From: Proteus columbae
GTDB lineage: Bacteria > Pseudomonadota > Gammaproteobacteria > Enterobacterales > Enterobacteriaceae
Assembly: GCF_009914335.1 (NCBI RefSeq)
Contig: NZ_CP043925.1
Span: 3,224,001-3,288,000 of the forward strand
DNA length: 64,000 nucleotides
Direction of reading: 5' to 3'
Shown in pieces: positions 32,978 to 42,048 of this stretch. Below the pieces are notes generated by a model that saw only the letters and a program-made list of their open reading frames with translations, was not told the DNA's origin and did not search any database. Position numbers and translations under genes: made by a program. Each line of letters starts with the position of its first letter. Position 1 is the stretch's first letter.

Positions 32978-34726
32978 ATGGCTGGACGAATTCCACGTTC
33001 ATTTATCAATGATTTGCTAGCTCGAACCGATATCATCGATCTTATCGACGCTCGTGTGCCGTTAAAAAAACAAGGCAAAAATCATTCAGCGTGTTGTCCG
33101 TTTCATAATGAAAAAACGCCCTCTTTCACAGTAAATAGCGACAAACAGTTTTACCACTGTTTTGGTTGCGGCGCGCATGGCAATGCTATTGATTTTTTGA
33201 TGAATTACGACAGACTCGATTTTGTCGAAACCATTGAAGAGTTAGCAGCAATGCATGGGTTAGAAGTTCCTTATGAATCAGGAACAAGCAGTAGCCCTAT
33301 TGAACGACATATAAGACAAAATCTCTATCAAGTGATGGAGAAATTGAATCAGTATTATAGTAGCGCTCTCAATAAACCTGATGCACAGGAAGCAAGAAAC
33401 TACCTTGCGCATCGTGGGCTTAGTGAAGATATTATTACCCGTTTTTCTATTGGATTTGTACCAACAGGTTGGGATAACGTCCTAAAACGTTTTGGTCAAA
33501 GTGCCGATAATAAAGCCTTACTTCTTGAAGCGGGTATGGTAATAACTAACGATAATGGTCGCACTTATGATCGTTTTCGCCAACGAGTCATGTTTCCTAT
33601 CCGAGATAGACGTGGTCGTGTTATTGCCTTTGGTGGGCGTGTTTTAGGTGATGATTTACCTAAATACTTAAACTCACCAGAAACAGAGATATTCCATAAA
33701 GGACGTCAACTTTACGGACTTTATGAAGCGCAACAATCTAATAATAACGTCACAAAGCTATTAGTTGTTGAAGGTTATATGGATGTTGTGGCATTAGCGC
33801 AGTTTGGTATTGATTATGCCGTTGCCTCATTAGGAACCTCCACCACAGCAGAACATATCCAGTTGCTCTTTCGGACAACGGATAACATTATTTGCTGCTA
33901 TGATGGAGATAGAGCTGGACGTGATGCTGCATGGCGAGCATTAGAAACCGCCCTTCCTTTTTTAAATGACGGTCGCTCTTTACGTTTTATGTTTTTACCC
34001 GAAGGTGATGATCCCGATTCATTGGTTCGTCGTGAAGGTAAAGAAGCTTTTGAAAAACGTATGGAACAAGCACATTCATTATCAGAATTTTTATTTGATT
34101 CACTCGTTCCTCAAGTGGATCTGAGTACTCAAGAAGGCAATGGTAAGCTATATAGTTTAGCCAGACCATTAATAGATAAGATCCCAAGTGAAACTTTACG
34201 TCTATATTTATTAAGAGAGCTTGGAAGCTTAACGGGAAATCCCGATATTGAGCAGATGGATCGTTTATTTGGTAGAACGCCGGTTAATCACGAGTTATCG
34301 TATCAACCGACAAAATTACGCACAACACCGATGCGTATATTGATTGCCCTATTGATACAAAACCCAGAATTCTCTAAATTAGTGCCCCCTCTCGAGGGAT
34401 TAAGTACAGAAAAAATTGCAGGTCTATCACTTTTTATTGAATTAGTTTCTGTTTGCCAAGCACAACCTGGCCTAAATACGGGACAGATTATCGAACTCTA
34501 TAGAGAGAATAAATTCGGTAAACAGCTTGAAAAATTGGCAATGTGGAACGATATAGATATAGATGAGATTGCAGAAAAAACCTTTACAGACACGTTAGAT
34601 CATCTTTTTTTAACCGCAATGGATGAACGTTTAAACACGCTTATTGCGAAAGAGAGAACAGAAGGCCTAACGCAAGATGAACGCGAAGAAGTCCAATTGA
34701 TAATACAGGCACGCGTTAAAAAGTAA
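32978..34726 (+). CDS. dnaG: DNA primase DnaG
   Basis: 582 aa. Synthesises RNA primers at the replication fork. Zinc-binding CHC2 domain (ACCPFHNEKTPSF...HCFGCGAHG), RNA-polymerase-like core with the TOPRIM motif VVEGYMDVV and YDGDRAGRDAA, and a DnaB-interacting C-terminal helical domain. The start at 32978 (MAGRIPRSF) matches E. coli DnaG; the ORF is open 57 bp further up to an ATG at 32921, which is rejected. The C-terminal quarter is less conserved, which is normal for DnaG. Confidence 0.96.
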   Translation: MAGRIPRSFINDLLARTDIIDLIDARVPLKKQGKNHSACCPFHNEKTPSFTVNSDKQFYHCFGCGAHGNAIDFLMNYDRLDFVETIEELAAMHGLEVPYESGTSSSPIERHIRQNLYQVMEKLNQYYSSALNKPDAQEARNYLAHRGLSEDIITRFSIGFVPTGWDNVLKRFGQSADNKALLLEAGMVITNDNGRTYDRFRQRVMFPIRDRRGRVIAFGGRVLGDDLPKYLNSPETEIFHKGRQLYGLYEAQQSNNNVTKLLVVEGYMDVVALAQFGIDYAVASLGTSTTAEHIQLLFRTTDNIICCYDGDRAGRDAAWRALETALPFLNDGRSLRFMFLPEGDDPDSLVRREGKEAFEKRMEQAHSLSEFLFDSLVPQVDLSTQEGNGKLYSLARPLIDKIPSETLRLYLLRELGSLTGNPDIEQMDRLFGRTPVNHELSYQPTKLRTTPMRILIALLIQNPEFSKLVPPLEGLSTEKIAGLSLFIELVSVCQAQPGLNTGQIIELYRENKFGKQLEKLAMWNDIDIDEIAEKTFTDTLDHLFLTAMDERLNTLIAKERTEGLTQDEREEVQLIIQARVKK

Positions 34727-34912
34727 ATACAGAATTAAGATTAAAAACACGGCTTAATTGCCGCTATCGGTAGGTACTAAAAACCTACATTTGCTACGCT
34801 GAGGGGACCGTAGCAATCGACAATGAAAATGCCCCTCCGTAGTTATTGTTGGCTGAACAGTTATCGCCGACCGACACCAACCCAAATTACTTTGAAGTGT
34901 GGATACCGTCTT

Positions 34913-36769
34913 ATGGAGCAAAACCCGCAGTCACAGCTGAAGCTACTTGTTACTAAAGGTAAGGAGCAAGGCTACCTGACCTATGCTGAGGTCAATGACC
35001 ATCTGCCGGAAGATATCGTCGATTCAGATCAAATCGAAGACATCATCCAGATGATTAACGACATGGGCATTCAGGTTATGGAAGAAGCACCTGACGCCGA
35101 TGATCTGATGCTGGCAGAAAATTCAAATGATACTGATGATGATGCTGCAGAAGCCGCAGCTCAGGTACTTTCTAGTGTAGAATCTGAGATTGGCCGTACA
35201 ACCGACCCTGTGCGTATGTATATGCGCGAAATGGGTACCGTTGAACTGCTCACCCGGGAAGGTGAAATTGATATCGCAAAACGCATTGAAGATGGTATTA
35301 ACCAAGTTCAATGTTCCGTTGCAGAATATCCTGAAGCAATTACTTATCTTCTTGAACAGTATGATCGCGTTGAAGCTGGCGAAGCACGTCTTTCAGATTT
35401 AATTACTGCGTTTATTGACCCTAATGCCGAAGAAATGGCAGAAAGTGAAGATGTCAACTTAGGCAAAGATGATGATGAAGTTGACAACAGCGCTGAAGAC
35501 GAAGATGAAGACGAAGATGAAGATGGCGATAATGACAGCGATAGCGATGATGATAACAGCATCGATCCTGAATTAGCGCGTCAGAAGTTTACTGAGCTTC
35601 GTGAGCAATATGAAAAAACTCGCCAAACTATCAAGGCGAAAGGTCGCAACCACAAAGATACAGAGCTTGAAATCTTATTATTATCTGAAATTTTCAAACA
35701 GTTCCGTTTAGTACCGAAACAGTTTGATTATTTGGTTAACAATATGCGTGACATGATGGACAGAGTTCGTGCACAAGAACGTCACATCATGCGTCTTTGT
35801 GTTGATCAAGTTAAGATGCCAAAGAAAAACTTCATTACGCTGTTTACAGGTAACGAAACCAATGACACATGGTTCACTGCTGCTCGTGCAATGAATAAGC
35901 CTTGGTCTGAAAAACTGGCAGGTATTGAAGAAGAAGTACAACGCAGCTTACAAAAACTGCAACAAATTGAAGTTGAAACTGGACTGACAATCGAACAGGT
36001 TAAAGATATTAACCGTCGTATGTCTATCGGTGAAGCAAAAGCACGTCGTGCGAAAAAAGAGATGGTCGAAGCGAACTTACGTCTCGTTATCTCTATCGCG
36101 AAAAAATATACCAACCGTGGCTTACAGTTCCTTGACCTGATTCAGGAAGGGAATATTGGTCTGATGAAAGCGGTTGATAAATTTGAATACCGTCGTGGTT
36201 ATAAGTTCTCAACTTATGCAACATGGTGGATCCGTCAGGCAATTACTCGTTCAATCGCTGATCAGGCGCGTACAATCCGTATCCCTGTTCACATGATCGA
36301 AACGATTAATAAACTGAACCGTATCTCTCGTCAAATGTTGCAAGAGATGGGGCGTGAGCCTTCACCAGAAGAACTTGCAGAACGCATGCTGATGCCTGAA
36401 GACAAGATCCGTAAGGTACTGAAAATCGCTAAAGAACCAATCTCCATGGAAACCCCAATCGGTGACGATGAAGATTCACATTTAGGTGATTTTATCGAGG
36501 ATACTACTCTCGAATTACCACTGGATTCTGCAACATCAGAAAGCTTACGTTCAGCAACTCACGAAGTGTTAGCAGGCTTAACATTGCGTGAAGCGAAAGT
36601 CCTGCGTATGCGTTTTGGTATCGATATGAATACCGACCATACCTTGGAAGAAGTGGGTAAACAGTTTGATGTTACCCGTGAACGTATTCGTCAGATTGAA
36701 GCGAAGGCACTGCGTAAATTACGCCACCCAAGCCGTTCTGAAGTGTTACGCAGCTTCCTTGATGAGTAA
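34913..36769 (+). CDS. rpoD: RNA polymerase primary sigma factor RpoD (sigma-70)
   Basis: 618 aa from [10 protein letters not shown] at 34913; an in-frame ATG at 34823 is not conserved. Region 1.1 is at the N-terminus. A very acidic Asp/Glu/Ser tract lies in the non-conserved region (about residues 185-215). Region 2 has the -10 recognition helix [15 protein letters not shown]. Region 4.2 has [20 protein letters not shown] for -35 contact. Third gene of the operon, after a 186-bp gap. Confidence 0.97.
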   Translation: MEQNPQSQLKLLVTKGKEQGYLTYAEVNDHLPEDIVDSDQIEDIIQMINDMGIQVMEEAPDADDLMLAENSNDTDDDAAEAAAQVLSSVESEIGRTTDPVRMYMREMGTVELLTREGEIDIAKRIEDGINQVQCSVAEYPEAITYLLEQYDRVEAGEARLSDLITAFIDPNAEEMAESEDVNLGKDDDEVDNSAEDEDEDEDEDGDNDSDSDDDNSIDPELARQKFTELREQYEKTRQTIKAKGRNHKDTELEILLLSEIFKQFRLVPKQFDYLVNNMRDMMDRVRAQERHIMRLCVDQVKMPKKNFITLFTGNETNDTWFTAARAMNKPWSEKLAGIEEEVQRSLQKLQQIEVETGLTIEQVKDINRRMSIGEAKARRAKKEMVEANLRLVISIAKKYTNRGLQFLDLIQEGNIGLMKAVDKFEYRRGYKFSTYATWWIRQAITRSIADQARTIRIPVHMIETINKLNRISRQMLQEMGREPSPEELAERMLMPEDKIRKVLKIAKEPISMETPIGDDEDSHLGDFIEDTTLELPLDSATSESLRSATHEVLAGLTLREAKVLRMRFGIDMNTDHTLEEVGKQFDVTRERIRQIEAKALRKLRHPSRSEVLRSFLDE

Positions 36770-36800
36770 TCGACTTACTTTTCAATAAAAGTTATAACAA

Positions 36801-36828
36801 ACGCCTGTGATATCACAGGCGTTTTTTT
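36801..36828 (+). terminator. Terminator after rpoD
   Basis: Stem ACGCCTGTGA / TCACAGGCGT with a 2-nt loop, then seven T. Confidence 0.9.
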
Positions 36829-37044
36829 ATGGAATTTCGATACGGTATCTACAATCTATCTAATCTACGATAGATTTCACCTACATATATTTATAAAAAA
36901 TAGCCTTATTATTTATATTATTGTACCTGTGCGTAAGCTTATCCATAAATCGTTACTCTATGTTATTGATATCACAGTTATTCTCTGTTTTATTTTTTTA
37001 TTGTTTAGATTGAACAGAATTTGCGCATACAGTCATTCAAAGGC

Positions 37045-37073
37045 TAGACCTCGTGCCAAATGGCACGTATAAT
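37045..37073 (+). promoter_or_regulatory. Candidate promoter of tRNA-Ile2
   Basis: TAGACC, 17 bp, TATAAT (37068-37073), 13 bp upstream of the mature tRNA. The spacer contains the palindrome GTGCCAAATGGCAC. The remaining sequence from 36829 to 37044 is AT-rich with no gene seen. Confidence 0.6.
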
Positions 37074-37086
37074 CACACTCCATTAA

Positions 37087-37163
37087 GGCCCCTTAGCTCA
37101 GTTGGTTAGAGCAGGCGACTCATAATCGCTTGGTCACTGGTTCAAGTCCAGTAGGGGCCACCA
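37087..37163 (+). tRNA. ileX: tRNA-Ile2 (anticodon CAU, lysidine-modified type), ileX-like
   Basis: 77 nt with encoded CCA. Acceptor stem GGCCCCT / AGGGGCC. Anticodon stem GGCGA / TCGCT with loop CTCATAA; anticodon CAT at 37121-37123. CAU could be Met, but the sequence is nearly that of E. coli ileX, which also lies beside rpoD, so it should read AUA after TilS modification. Its 3' 45 nt are the integration target of the elements downstream. Confidence 0.93.
37119..37163 (+). repeat. Attachment site copy 1 (inside the intact tRNA)
   Basis: 45 bp from CTCATAATCGCTTGG to the terminal CCA. Identical to copy 3 and one base different from copy 2. Confidence 0.9.
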
Positions 37164-37169
37164 CATTTA

Positions 37170-37207
37170 TCAAGGAGTTATGTTAATAGCATGACTCCTT
37201 TGTTTTT
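37170..37207 (+). terminator. Terminator after tRNA-Ile2, supplied by the integrated unit
   Basis: AAGGAGT / ACTCCTT stem with a 13-nt loop, then TGTTTTTTC. A near-identical copy lies after att copy 2 (38914-38951), so it belongs to the element ends, not to the original chromosome. Confidence 0.7.
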
Positions 37208-37510
37208 TCTAGGATACCTATAGGATACCAGCGAACGGTAACACTAGGTATATTGATCTCTTCCCTTTCTTCAGTACCAGTATAAAGTAGAGTTTCCTGC
37301 CTTTCTTCTCCTGAAAAAAGAGATCATACTTACAGAACTACCTGACGGACAGTTGTCACATGTATTACAACATACATTTGCAAGTTGCTTTATGATGCGC
37401 GGGGTAACATTTTGGTACTACAGTGTATTCTTGGGCACACGGATATTAAGGTAACTATACGCCGGACCACTTATCTGAAGCTATATGCCTTAATCCATTA
37501 GCAATAATTA
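37208..37510. other. Non-coding part of unit A with integrase arm-type repeats
   Basis: AGGATACC occurs at 37211-37218 and 37222-37229, 11 bp apart. GGTAACATTTTGGT is at 37403-37416. These motifs recur at the ends of element B. No ORF supported before 37511. Confidence 0.5.
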
Positions 37511-38734
37511 ATGATAATTGAGCATAAAAGGAAAATAAAAGTGTATTTTGACAAAAGAAAATACAAAGGCAGCTGTCCTCATTGTGAGGTGGTGATAGAG
37601 TATCACGTAATAATTTTTCCTGTTGAAAATGATGACGGAGAAATGGTCTGTACATGCGGTGCTTGCGGTGAAGAAATAAGTATTCCGTGCCTCAACCCAG
37701 AAGAGTCACATATTATAAGTGGTGCTAACAAAGATTACGTTATAGATTACAGTTACGAGGCTCCATCTTATCTTACAGAAATAGATGCAATGTTTGAATA
37801 TAACGGAGATATATTTAAAAACGCACCGAGTTATAATTCCAATACAATATCATTGTATAGTTGTGAAACTTGTGATGACAATTTAGAGTTAATAGCTCAT
37901 CAAGAAATTGATAAAAAATTCAATGAATTTGCTAGTGCTATAAATAATTATACAATAATTGATATCAAAGGTTACGGATTCCTACCTGAAAAAATACTCG
38001 TAGCAATCAATTTTAAGTGCTCTTGCGGAACAGAACATAAAGCGTTATTTTATAAAGACTACAATCACTGTGGCTTCGCATCAGACGATTTCTTACTCGC
38101 AAACATAACTAATACCCAAGATCTAAATGACAAGATTGATGGTACTCTAACAAAAAGTGACTCACTAGAAATTTTAAAGAAAATAATAGTCAGATGGGAA
38201 CTTGTCTTTGATAGAACTTATTTAATATTCCCCTATGTTGGTTATTATAAATCCCCTGCTGATAAAACATTGAAATTGTGGAAGGAAATACTATCACAAA
38301 GCCACTCACCAAAATTAAGTATTGTAACCAAGACACAAACCTTAAACAGCTTTAAAAAAGCAGTTACAACTGAATATTTGGATTATAAAATCCTTGAAAG
38401 GTTTGACTTTACTCCAAAAGCTATAACTTCGGCTATCAAAAACACAAATTCGCACGCGAAGATATACTGTGGGGTATCGGAAGATTATGTCGAGTCCATT
38501 AGCGGCTCCGCAAACATAGCTCAGGGACCGTCAGCAGAACAACTTACCTTCAAAAGATACTATTCTTACTCTGATTTTCACCGCAGATACCTTGCACCAT
38601 TCAATTTAAAAGAAATACCTGAAGACTTATTTCCATTGAAGTCTACTCATGATTGTCATGTCTTATTTGATGAGGACAACAACTTTGAGTTCAAAAAATT
38701 GTACAAAAAACAGCTCTTTAAGTTGCTTGATTGA
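37511..38734 (+). CDS. Double zinc-ribbon protein with a phospholipase-D-like motif; function unknown
   Basis: 407 aa, AT-rich codon use. Two zinc-ribbon-like Cys sets are seen: CPHC (22-25) with CGAC (49-52), and CETC (118-121) with CSC (170-172). The C-terminal third has HAKIYCG (His315, Lys317) followed by SGSANIAQGPSAEQL (residues 331-345, Asn335, Glu343). This resembles the HxK...GSxN...E signature of PLD-superfamily nucleases such as single-motif restriction enzymes. It is the only gene in the cassette beside a tRNA att site, a common place for anti-phage cargo. I do not recognise a named family; nuclease or defence activity is inference. The ATG at 37511 has only a weak ribosome site. 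Confidence 0.7.
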   Translation: MIIEHKRKIKVYFDKRKYKGSCPHCEVVIEYHVIIFPVENDDGEMVCTCGACGEEISIPCLNPEESHIISGANKDYVIDYSYEAPSYLTEIDAMFEYNGDIFKNAPSYNSNTISLYSCETCDDNLELIAHQEIDKKFNEFASAINNYTIIDIKGYGFLPEKILVAINFKCSCGTEHKALFYKDYNHCGFASDDFLLANITNTQDLNDKIDGTLTKSDSLEILKKIIVRWELVFDRTYLIFPYVGYYKSPADKTLKLWKEILSQSHSPKLSIVTKTQTLNSFKKAVTTEYLDYKILERFDFTPKAITSAIKNTNSHAKIYCGVSEDYVESISGSANIAQGPSAEQLTFKRYYSYSDFHRRYLAPFNLKEIPEDLFPLKSTHDCHVLFDEDNNFEFKKLYKKQLFKLLD

Positions 38735-38861
38735 GGGTTATCAAGAAGTGGCAGCAAAATGGCAGAACATCTAGTCATGATACTTTAAAATCCTCCACTA
38801 TTCGACGGTGCAACACATTGAAAAATAGTAATTTATTGTTTTATATGAGTTTAACTTGGGG

Positions 38862-38906
38862 CTCATAATCGCTTGATCACTGGTTCAAGTCCAGTAGGGG
38901 CCACCA
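38862..38906 (+). repeat. Attachment site copy 2 (junction between units A and B)
   Basis: 45-bp tRNA 3' end with one change (CTTGATC for CTTGGTC). No 5' tRNA half, so not a functional tRNA. Confidence 0.9.
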
Positions 38907-39019
38907 AATTTATCAAGGAGTTACGTTAACAGCATAACTCCTTTATTTTTCCCAGGATACCGCCCAGGCGGATTGTCACCTGCGGATCGTTATCAATTGC
39001 AGTTGTCATAGTTCCCCCG

Positions 39020-40681
39020 TTAAATACCGTTAAATGTATCAAGGCGCTGCTGCTGTTCACTGGTCAGGCTGAAAGCAAAGTCCTCATGTTCAATCTGCCA
39101 CGTCCCGAAACTCATCAGAAACGCAATGGCCGGGTCTATTTTGTTGGCTGACTTCTTTTTATTGGGCTTGATATTCGCGTTTGCGTCGGTTTCCATGACA
39201 ACATTAGCCATCGCCCACGCAAGCACGGGATCACCATTGTGACGAATGATTTTACGATTAACGAATACCTCGGCTGATTTCGCCACAGGGCTAAACTTCA
39301 TGTAAGTTTGAGGGAATGGCTCAACATCTAACCCCGCACCTTGTAGCTGTGTCCTTAAATGGGTAGCGTTCCATGTATCAAATCCTGTCAATTTGATATT
39401 AAATTGTTGGCTGTCTCTAAGCACATCATCACGAATGCGATCATAATCAATACAATCACCAGGAGTGGTACGAAGCCAACCTGATTTAACCCATTGACGG
39501 TAAATCGCCCTGTTCTTATTGGCGGGGTTCTGTAACTGCGCTTCGGGGATATAGTGACGAGTCAATAATAACAATTCATTATCAACAGGAAAGGTATAGC
39601 AGACACTGGTAATATCACCCGTAGAAGATAAGTCCATTCCCGCATAACACGCCAAGCCTTTAAGGTCTATTTCGGTATAGTCCATTTTACACGCTAACCA
39701 TGCGCCCTCGCCCATCCAAGGCGTTTCACCCTGACACCAGATATTAAAGCGTTTAGTTAACATTTCCGTCCATTGTGAGGGAATGCCTCGCGCCTTTTGT
39801 ATCGTGTCATACAAAGCATCACCATCAACCGACACATTAAGATTGGGGTTTGCCTTTATCCACAAGCGTTCATCGTCAATTTCTTTTTCGTCATCAAGTT
39901 CATAAATCAAAGCAAATAACGATTCATTTTGTTCTTCACCAGCGAGGATTTGACAACAATAATCATAATGTTGTTTACAGGCTGAAATGACATTGCTTCC
40001 TGACGTTGTGATCGCAAATAAAATACCCTCAGGACGCGCACCCATCCCTAACTCAAGAGCAGAATAAACCGCATTATCAGGGTGTAAGTGATATTCATCA
40101 ACAATGGCTAAACTGGGATTAGTTCCCTCAATCGTGGCGGCTTTAGCGGCAAGAGGTTTCAATAAGCTATTACGTTTCGGATTAATGACTTTATGTTGCT
40201 GTATGGCCACCCGTTTTTTAAGCGGTTTAGACAGCACACACATTTGACGGGCATCATCAAAAACAATACGCGCCTGATCTCGGCTCACTGCAGCGGTATA
40301 AATATCTTGCTGCCCGTTTTCCATCACCAAGAACCAATTAGCCAGTATTGCCGCAACGGTAGATTTTGCATTTTTGCGGGGAACCTGAATATAAGCACTG
40401 CGGTATTTTCTTCGCCCCGTTGAGATCACCTTGAAACCAAGGAGATTCGCAAAGGCAAATTGTTGCCACGGTTCAAGCTCTATCGGCTTACCTCGCAAGT
40501 GCCCTTTAACATGCGGGCAAACACGGGAGAACCCGATAAAACGCTCTACGACCTCATTATCAAAGGTATAAAGCGGATTATTTAAGTCATTATAGTAACG
40601 TTCAACAGCTTGTTTTAACCGCTGACAGGCGGGGATTTTGCCTGTTTTGATGTCACTTGCGTACTGCTCCCATGCGTTCAT
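39020..40681 (-). CDS. Phage terminase large subunit (HK97 type)
   Basis: 553 aa packaging motor. Walker A VPRKNAKSTVA (about residues 100-110), Walker B LAIVDEYH (about 190), then a nuclease domain with the acidic motif YAGMDLSSTGDIT. It overlaps terS by 4 bp (ATGA). It is the last gene before the left att, about 110 bp away. Full length, with no sign of decay. Confidence 0.94.
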   Translation of the reverse strand: MNAWEQYASDIKTGKIPACQRLKQAVERYYNDLNNPLYTFDNEVVERFIGFSRVCPHVKGHLRGKPIELEPWQQFAFANLLGFKVISTGRRKYRSAYIQVPRKNAKSTVAAILANWFLVMENGQQDIYTAAVSRDQARIVFDDARQMCVLSKPLKKRVAIQQHKVINPKRNSLLKPLAAKAATIEGTNPSLAIVDEYHLHPDNAVYSALELGMGARPEGILFAITTSGSNVISACKQHYDYCCQILAGEEQNESLFALIYELDDEKEIDDERLWIKANPNLNVSVDGDALYDTIQKARGIPSQWTEMLTKRFNIWCQGETPWMGEGAWLACKMDYTEIDLKGLACYAGMDLSSTGDITSVCYTFPVDNELLLLTRHYIPEAQLQNPANKNRAIYRQWVKSGWLRTTPGDCIDYDRIRDDVLRDSQQFNIKLTGFDTWNATHLRTQLQGAGLDVEPFPQTYMKFSPVAKSAEVFVNRKIIRHNGDPVLAWAMANVVMETDANANIKPNKKKSANKIDPAIAFLMSFGTWQIEHEDFAFSLTSEQQQRLDTFNGI

Positions 40682-41031
40682 AGGCGATCTAATTCGTCCT
40701 CTTCCTCGGTTTCAATTGGATTTTTACGACGAGAAACGGGATCGAACCCCAGTAAGGAAGACATTTTAATCATGATTTTTTCAGCATCAGCCTTGGCACT
40801 CAATGAGGGATTACGGCTCTCACTGCCTTGACTATTGATAATGCTAAACCCTCGAGTATCTAAGTCTTCAACCGCTTTACGGTACATCGCGTAATTGACG
40901 CAATACAATTCTAAATTGTTCCAATCAGCTAACGTCAGATCGTCACGTTCTGCCAATATTTTGGCTTTTGTTTTCCACTCTTTCGTCGCTATCTCATTAA
41001 GATAAACGGGGGGTTTAGGTGCTCTTGCCAT
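40678..41031 (-). CDS. Phage terminase small subunit (P27 family)
   Basis: 117 aa. MARAPKPPVYLNEIATKEWKTKAKIL and LTLADWNNLELYCVNYAMYRKAVEDL are typical of P27-type small terminases that recognise the packaging site. It ends overlapping terL and follows a 128-bp non-coding gap that may hold cos. Confidence 0.9.
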   Translation of the reverse strand: MARAPKPPVYLNEIATKEWKTKAKILAERDDLTLADWNNLELYCVNYAMYRKAVEDLDTRGFSIINSQGSESRNPSLSAKADAEKIMIKMSSLLGFDPVSRRKNPIETEEEDELDRL

Positions 41032-41159
41032 AAGTATTTCTATTTCCTAGTAAATTATTTTCAAAAAAATTACCGTGCGTAAAAATTCGAGGAGGCGTTC
41101 GGTGCCACGGGATGAAGCATTTGTCATTTTTAACTCCCCTACCCCCTATATACGTTTTC
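41032..41159. other. Non-coding gap upstream of terS, candidate packaging (cos) region
   Basis: 128 bp, with GGAGGCGTTCGGTGCCACGG and a C-rich run CTCCCCTACCCCCTATATACG. In HK97-type genomes with HNH-TerS-TerL order, cos lies between HNH and terS. The placement is inferred; no cut site can be read directly. Confidence 0.35.
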
Positions 41160-41312
41160 CTACCGATTCCTGAAACATTCCATTAGCGCCTTATCGCGTT
41201 CACTCTTGCGCCTTGCTATGGGCTTCACAGACTGTTTTAGTTTCGATTGACGGTATGGTTCACTGTGCTTTAAGAGTCCTTTAACTATCTGATTTACTTC
41301 ATCATCACTCAT
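41160..41312 (-). CDS. Small protein between HNH and terS
   Basis: 50 aa (MSDDEVNQIVKGLLKHSEPY...), basic C-terminal half. Its ATG overlaps the end of the HNH gene, in a different frame, suggesting translational coupling. The frame stays open far upstream, but that part is only a shadow of the HNH gene. No family recognised. Confidence 0.5.
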   Translation of the reverse strand: MSDDEVNQIVKGLLKHSEPYRQSKLKQSVKPIARRKSERDKALMECFRNR

Positions 41313-41751
41313 TGCGGTTGTGCTCATATATCCAGTCATTGCGGTGTGTGGCCTGATCTTCCTGCTCACGGTAGTCTCCGTTCTTACGCTTCTGTTTAGT
41401 AAGAGGGTCATGCTTAAAGGTTTTGGTGTTGTGACAGCCATGACATAGTGACTGGTGATTCCAATCAGGCCAGAACAACACATCATTACCGCCATCAATC
41501 GGGATAATGTGGTCAACGATAGTTGCAGGGGTATACACGCCATTCTTAAGACAATGCACACACAACGGGTTTAACTTGAGATAGTGCAAACGGTACTTAT
41601 CCCATGTAGGCGTATAACCTCGCTCACGCCTTGAGCCTCGCTTACTATCCTGTTGTCGTCTGGCTTCTCGTTTATGTTCATCACACCGTCCAGACTTCAC
41701 ACGTTTATTACAGCCTTGATAACTACAACGCTTTAGGGGTTGCCATGGCAT
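41305..41751 (-). CDS. HNH endonuclease (packaging-associated)
   Basis: 148 aa. The HNH core is VDHIIPIDGG...WNHQSLCHGCHNTKT, with Cys pairs CVHC and CHGC for structural zinc. HK97-type phages place such an HNH protein next to the terminase, where it helps cos cleavage. The start abuts the stop of the connector gene. Confidence 0.92.
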   Translation of the reverse strand: MPWQPLKRCSYQGCNKRVKSGRCDEHKREARRQQDSKRGSRRERGYTPTWDKYRLHYLKLNPLCVHCLKNGVYTPATIVDHIIPIDGGNDVLFWPDWNHQSLCHGCHNTKTFKHDPLTKQKRKNGDYREQEDQATHRNDWIYEHNRNE

Positions 41752-42048
41752 CTAGTACACTCCCACATCTCGATAGGTTGACCACAGAGAATGAATAGTA
41801 AGCGGAACTTCTTTTAATCCATCACTGCCTATCATCTCTCGGTTCTCATAAAGCAAACTGATATACATTAAACAGCCCACCTTGATCGCAGGAGTGAACG
41901 ACAATCCATCTTCAAATCGTTTACCGATATGTTGTTGGCAAACTTCTAATGCGGCTTCGGCATACACGATTAATATTTCATCGTCATAATCATTATCTAT
42001 ACGACAATGCAATTTCACTTCCTCTAAGGTGATTTCGGGTTTAGTCAT
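41752..42048 (-). CDS. Head-tail connector, gp6-like
   Basis: 98 aa. ITLEEVKLHCRIDNDYDDEILIVYAEAALEVCQQHIGK is the HK97 gp6-like pattern of the protein that forms a ring below the portal. It overlaps the portal gene by 8 bp. It is the only connector seen and would be the interface for a helper tail. Confidence 0.9.
   Translation of the reverse strand: MTKPEITLEEVKLHCRIDNDYDDEILIVYAEAALEVCQQHIGKRFEDGLSFTPAIKVGCLMYISLLYENREMIGSDGLKEVPLTIHSLWSTYRDVGVY

Larger units (their letters stand above)
37119..38906. mobile_element. Small tRNA-integrated unit A (1.74-kb repeat period), non-autonomous cassette or element remnant
   Basis: Bounded by direct att copies 1 and 2. It has no integrase and contains one gene (37511-38734). 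The first 100 bp after the start of att match the left end of element B nearly base for base, with about nine differences, ending at AGGATACC. GGTAACATTTTGGT at 37403-37416 equals the right-end sequence of element B at 52699-52712. This suggests a collapsed element (left and right ends brought together) plus a cargo gene. Confidence 0.7.

Noticed and set aside
35344..35562. Minus-strand Ser-rich ORF of 72 aa
   Set aside because: Antisense of the acidic GAT/GAA repeats in rpoD; a composition artefact.
38862..38906. A second and third tRNA-Ile gene at 38862 and 52719
   Set aside because: Only the 3' 45 nt are present; the acceptor 5' strand, D arm and half of the anticodon stem are missing. 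They are att repeats.
41313..41561. N-terminal extension of the small ORF that ends at 41160
   Set aside because: Out-of-frame shadow of the HNH gene; only the last 50 codons are plausible.
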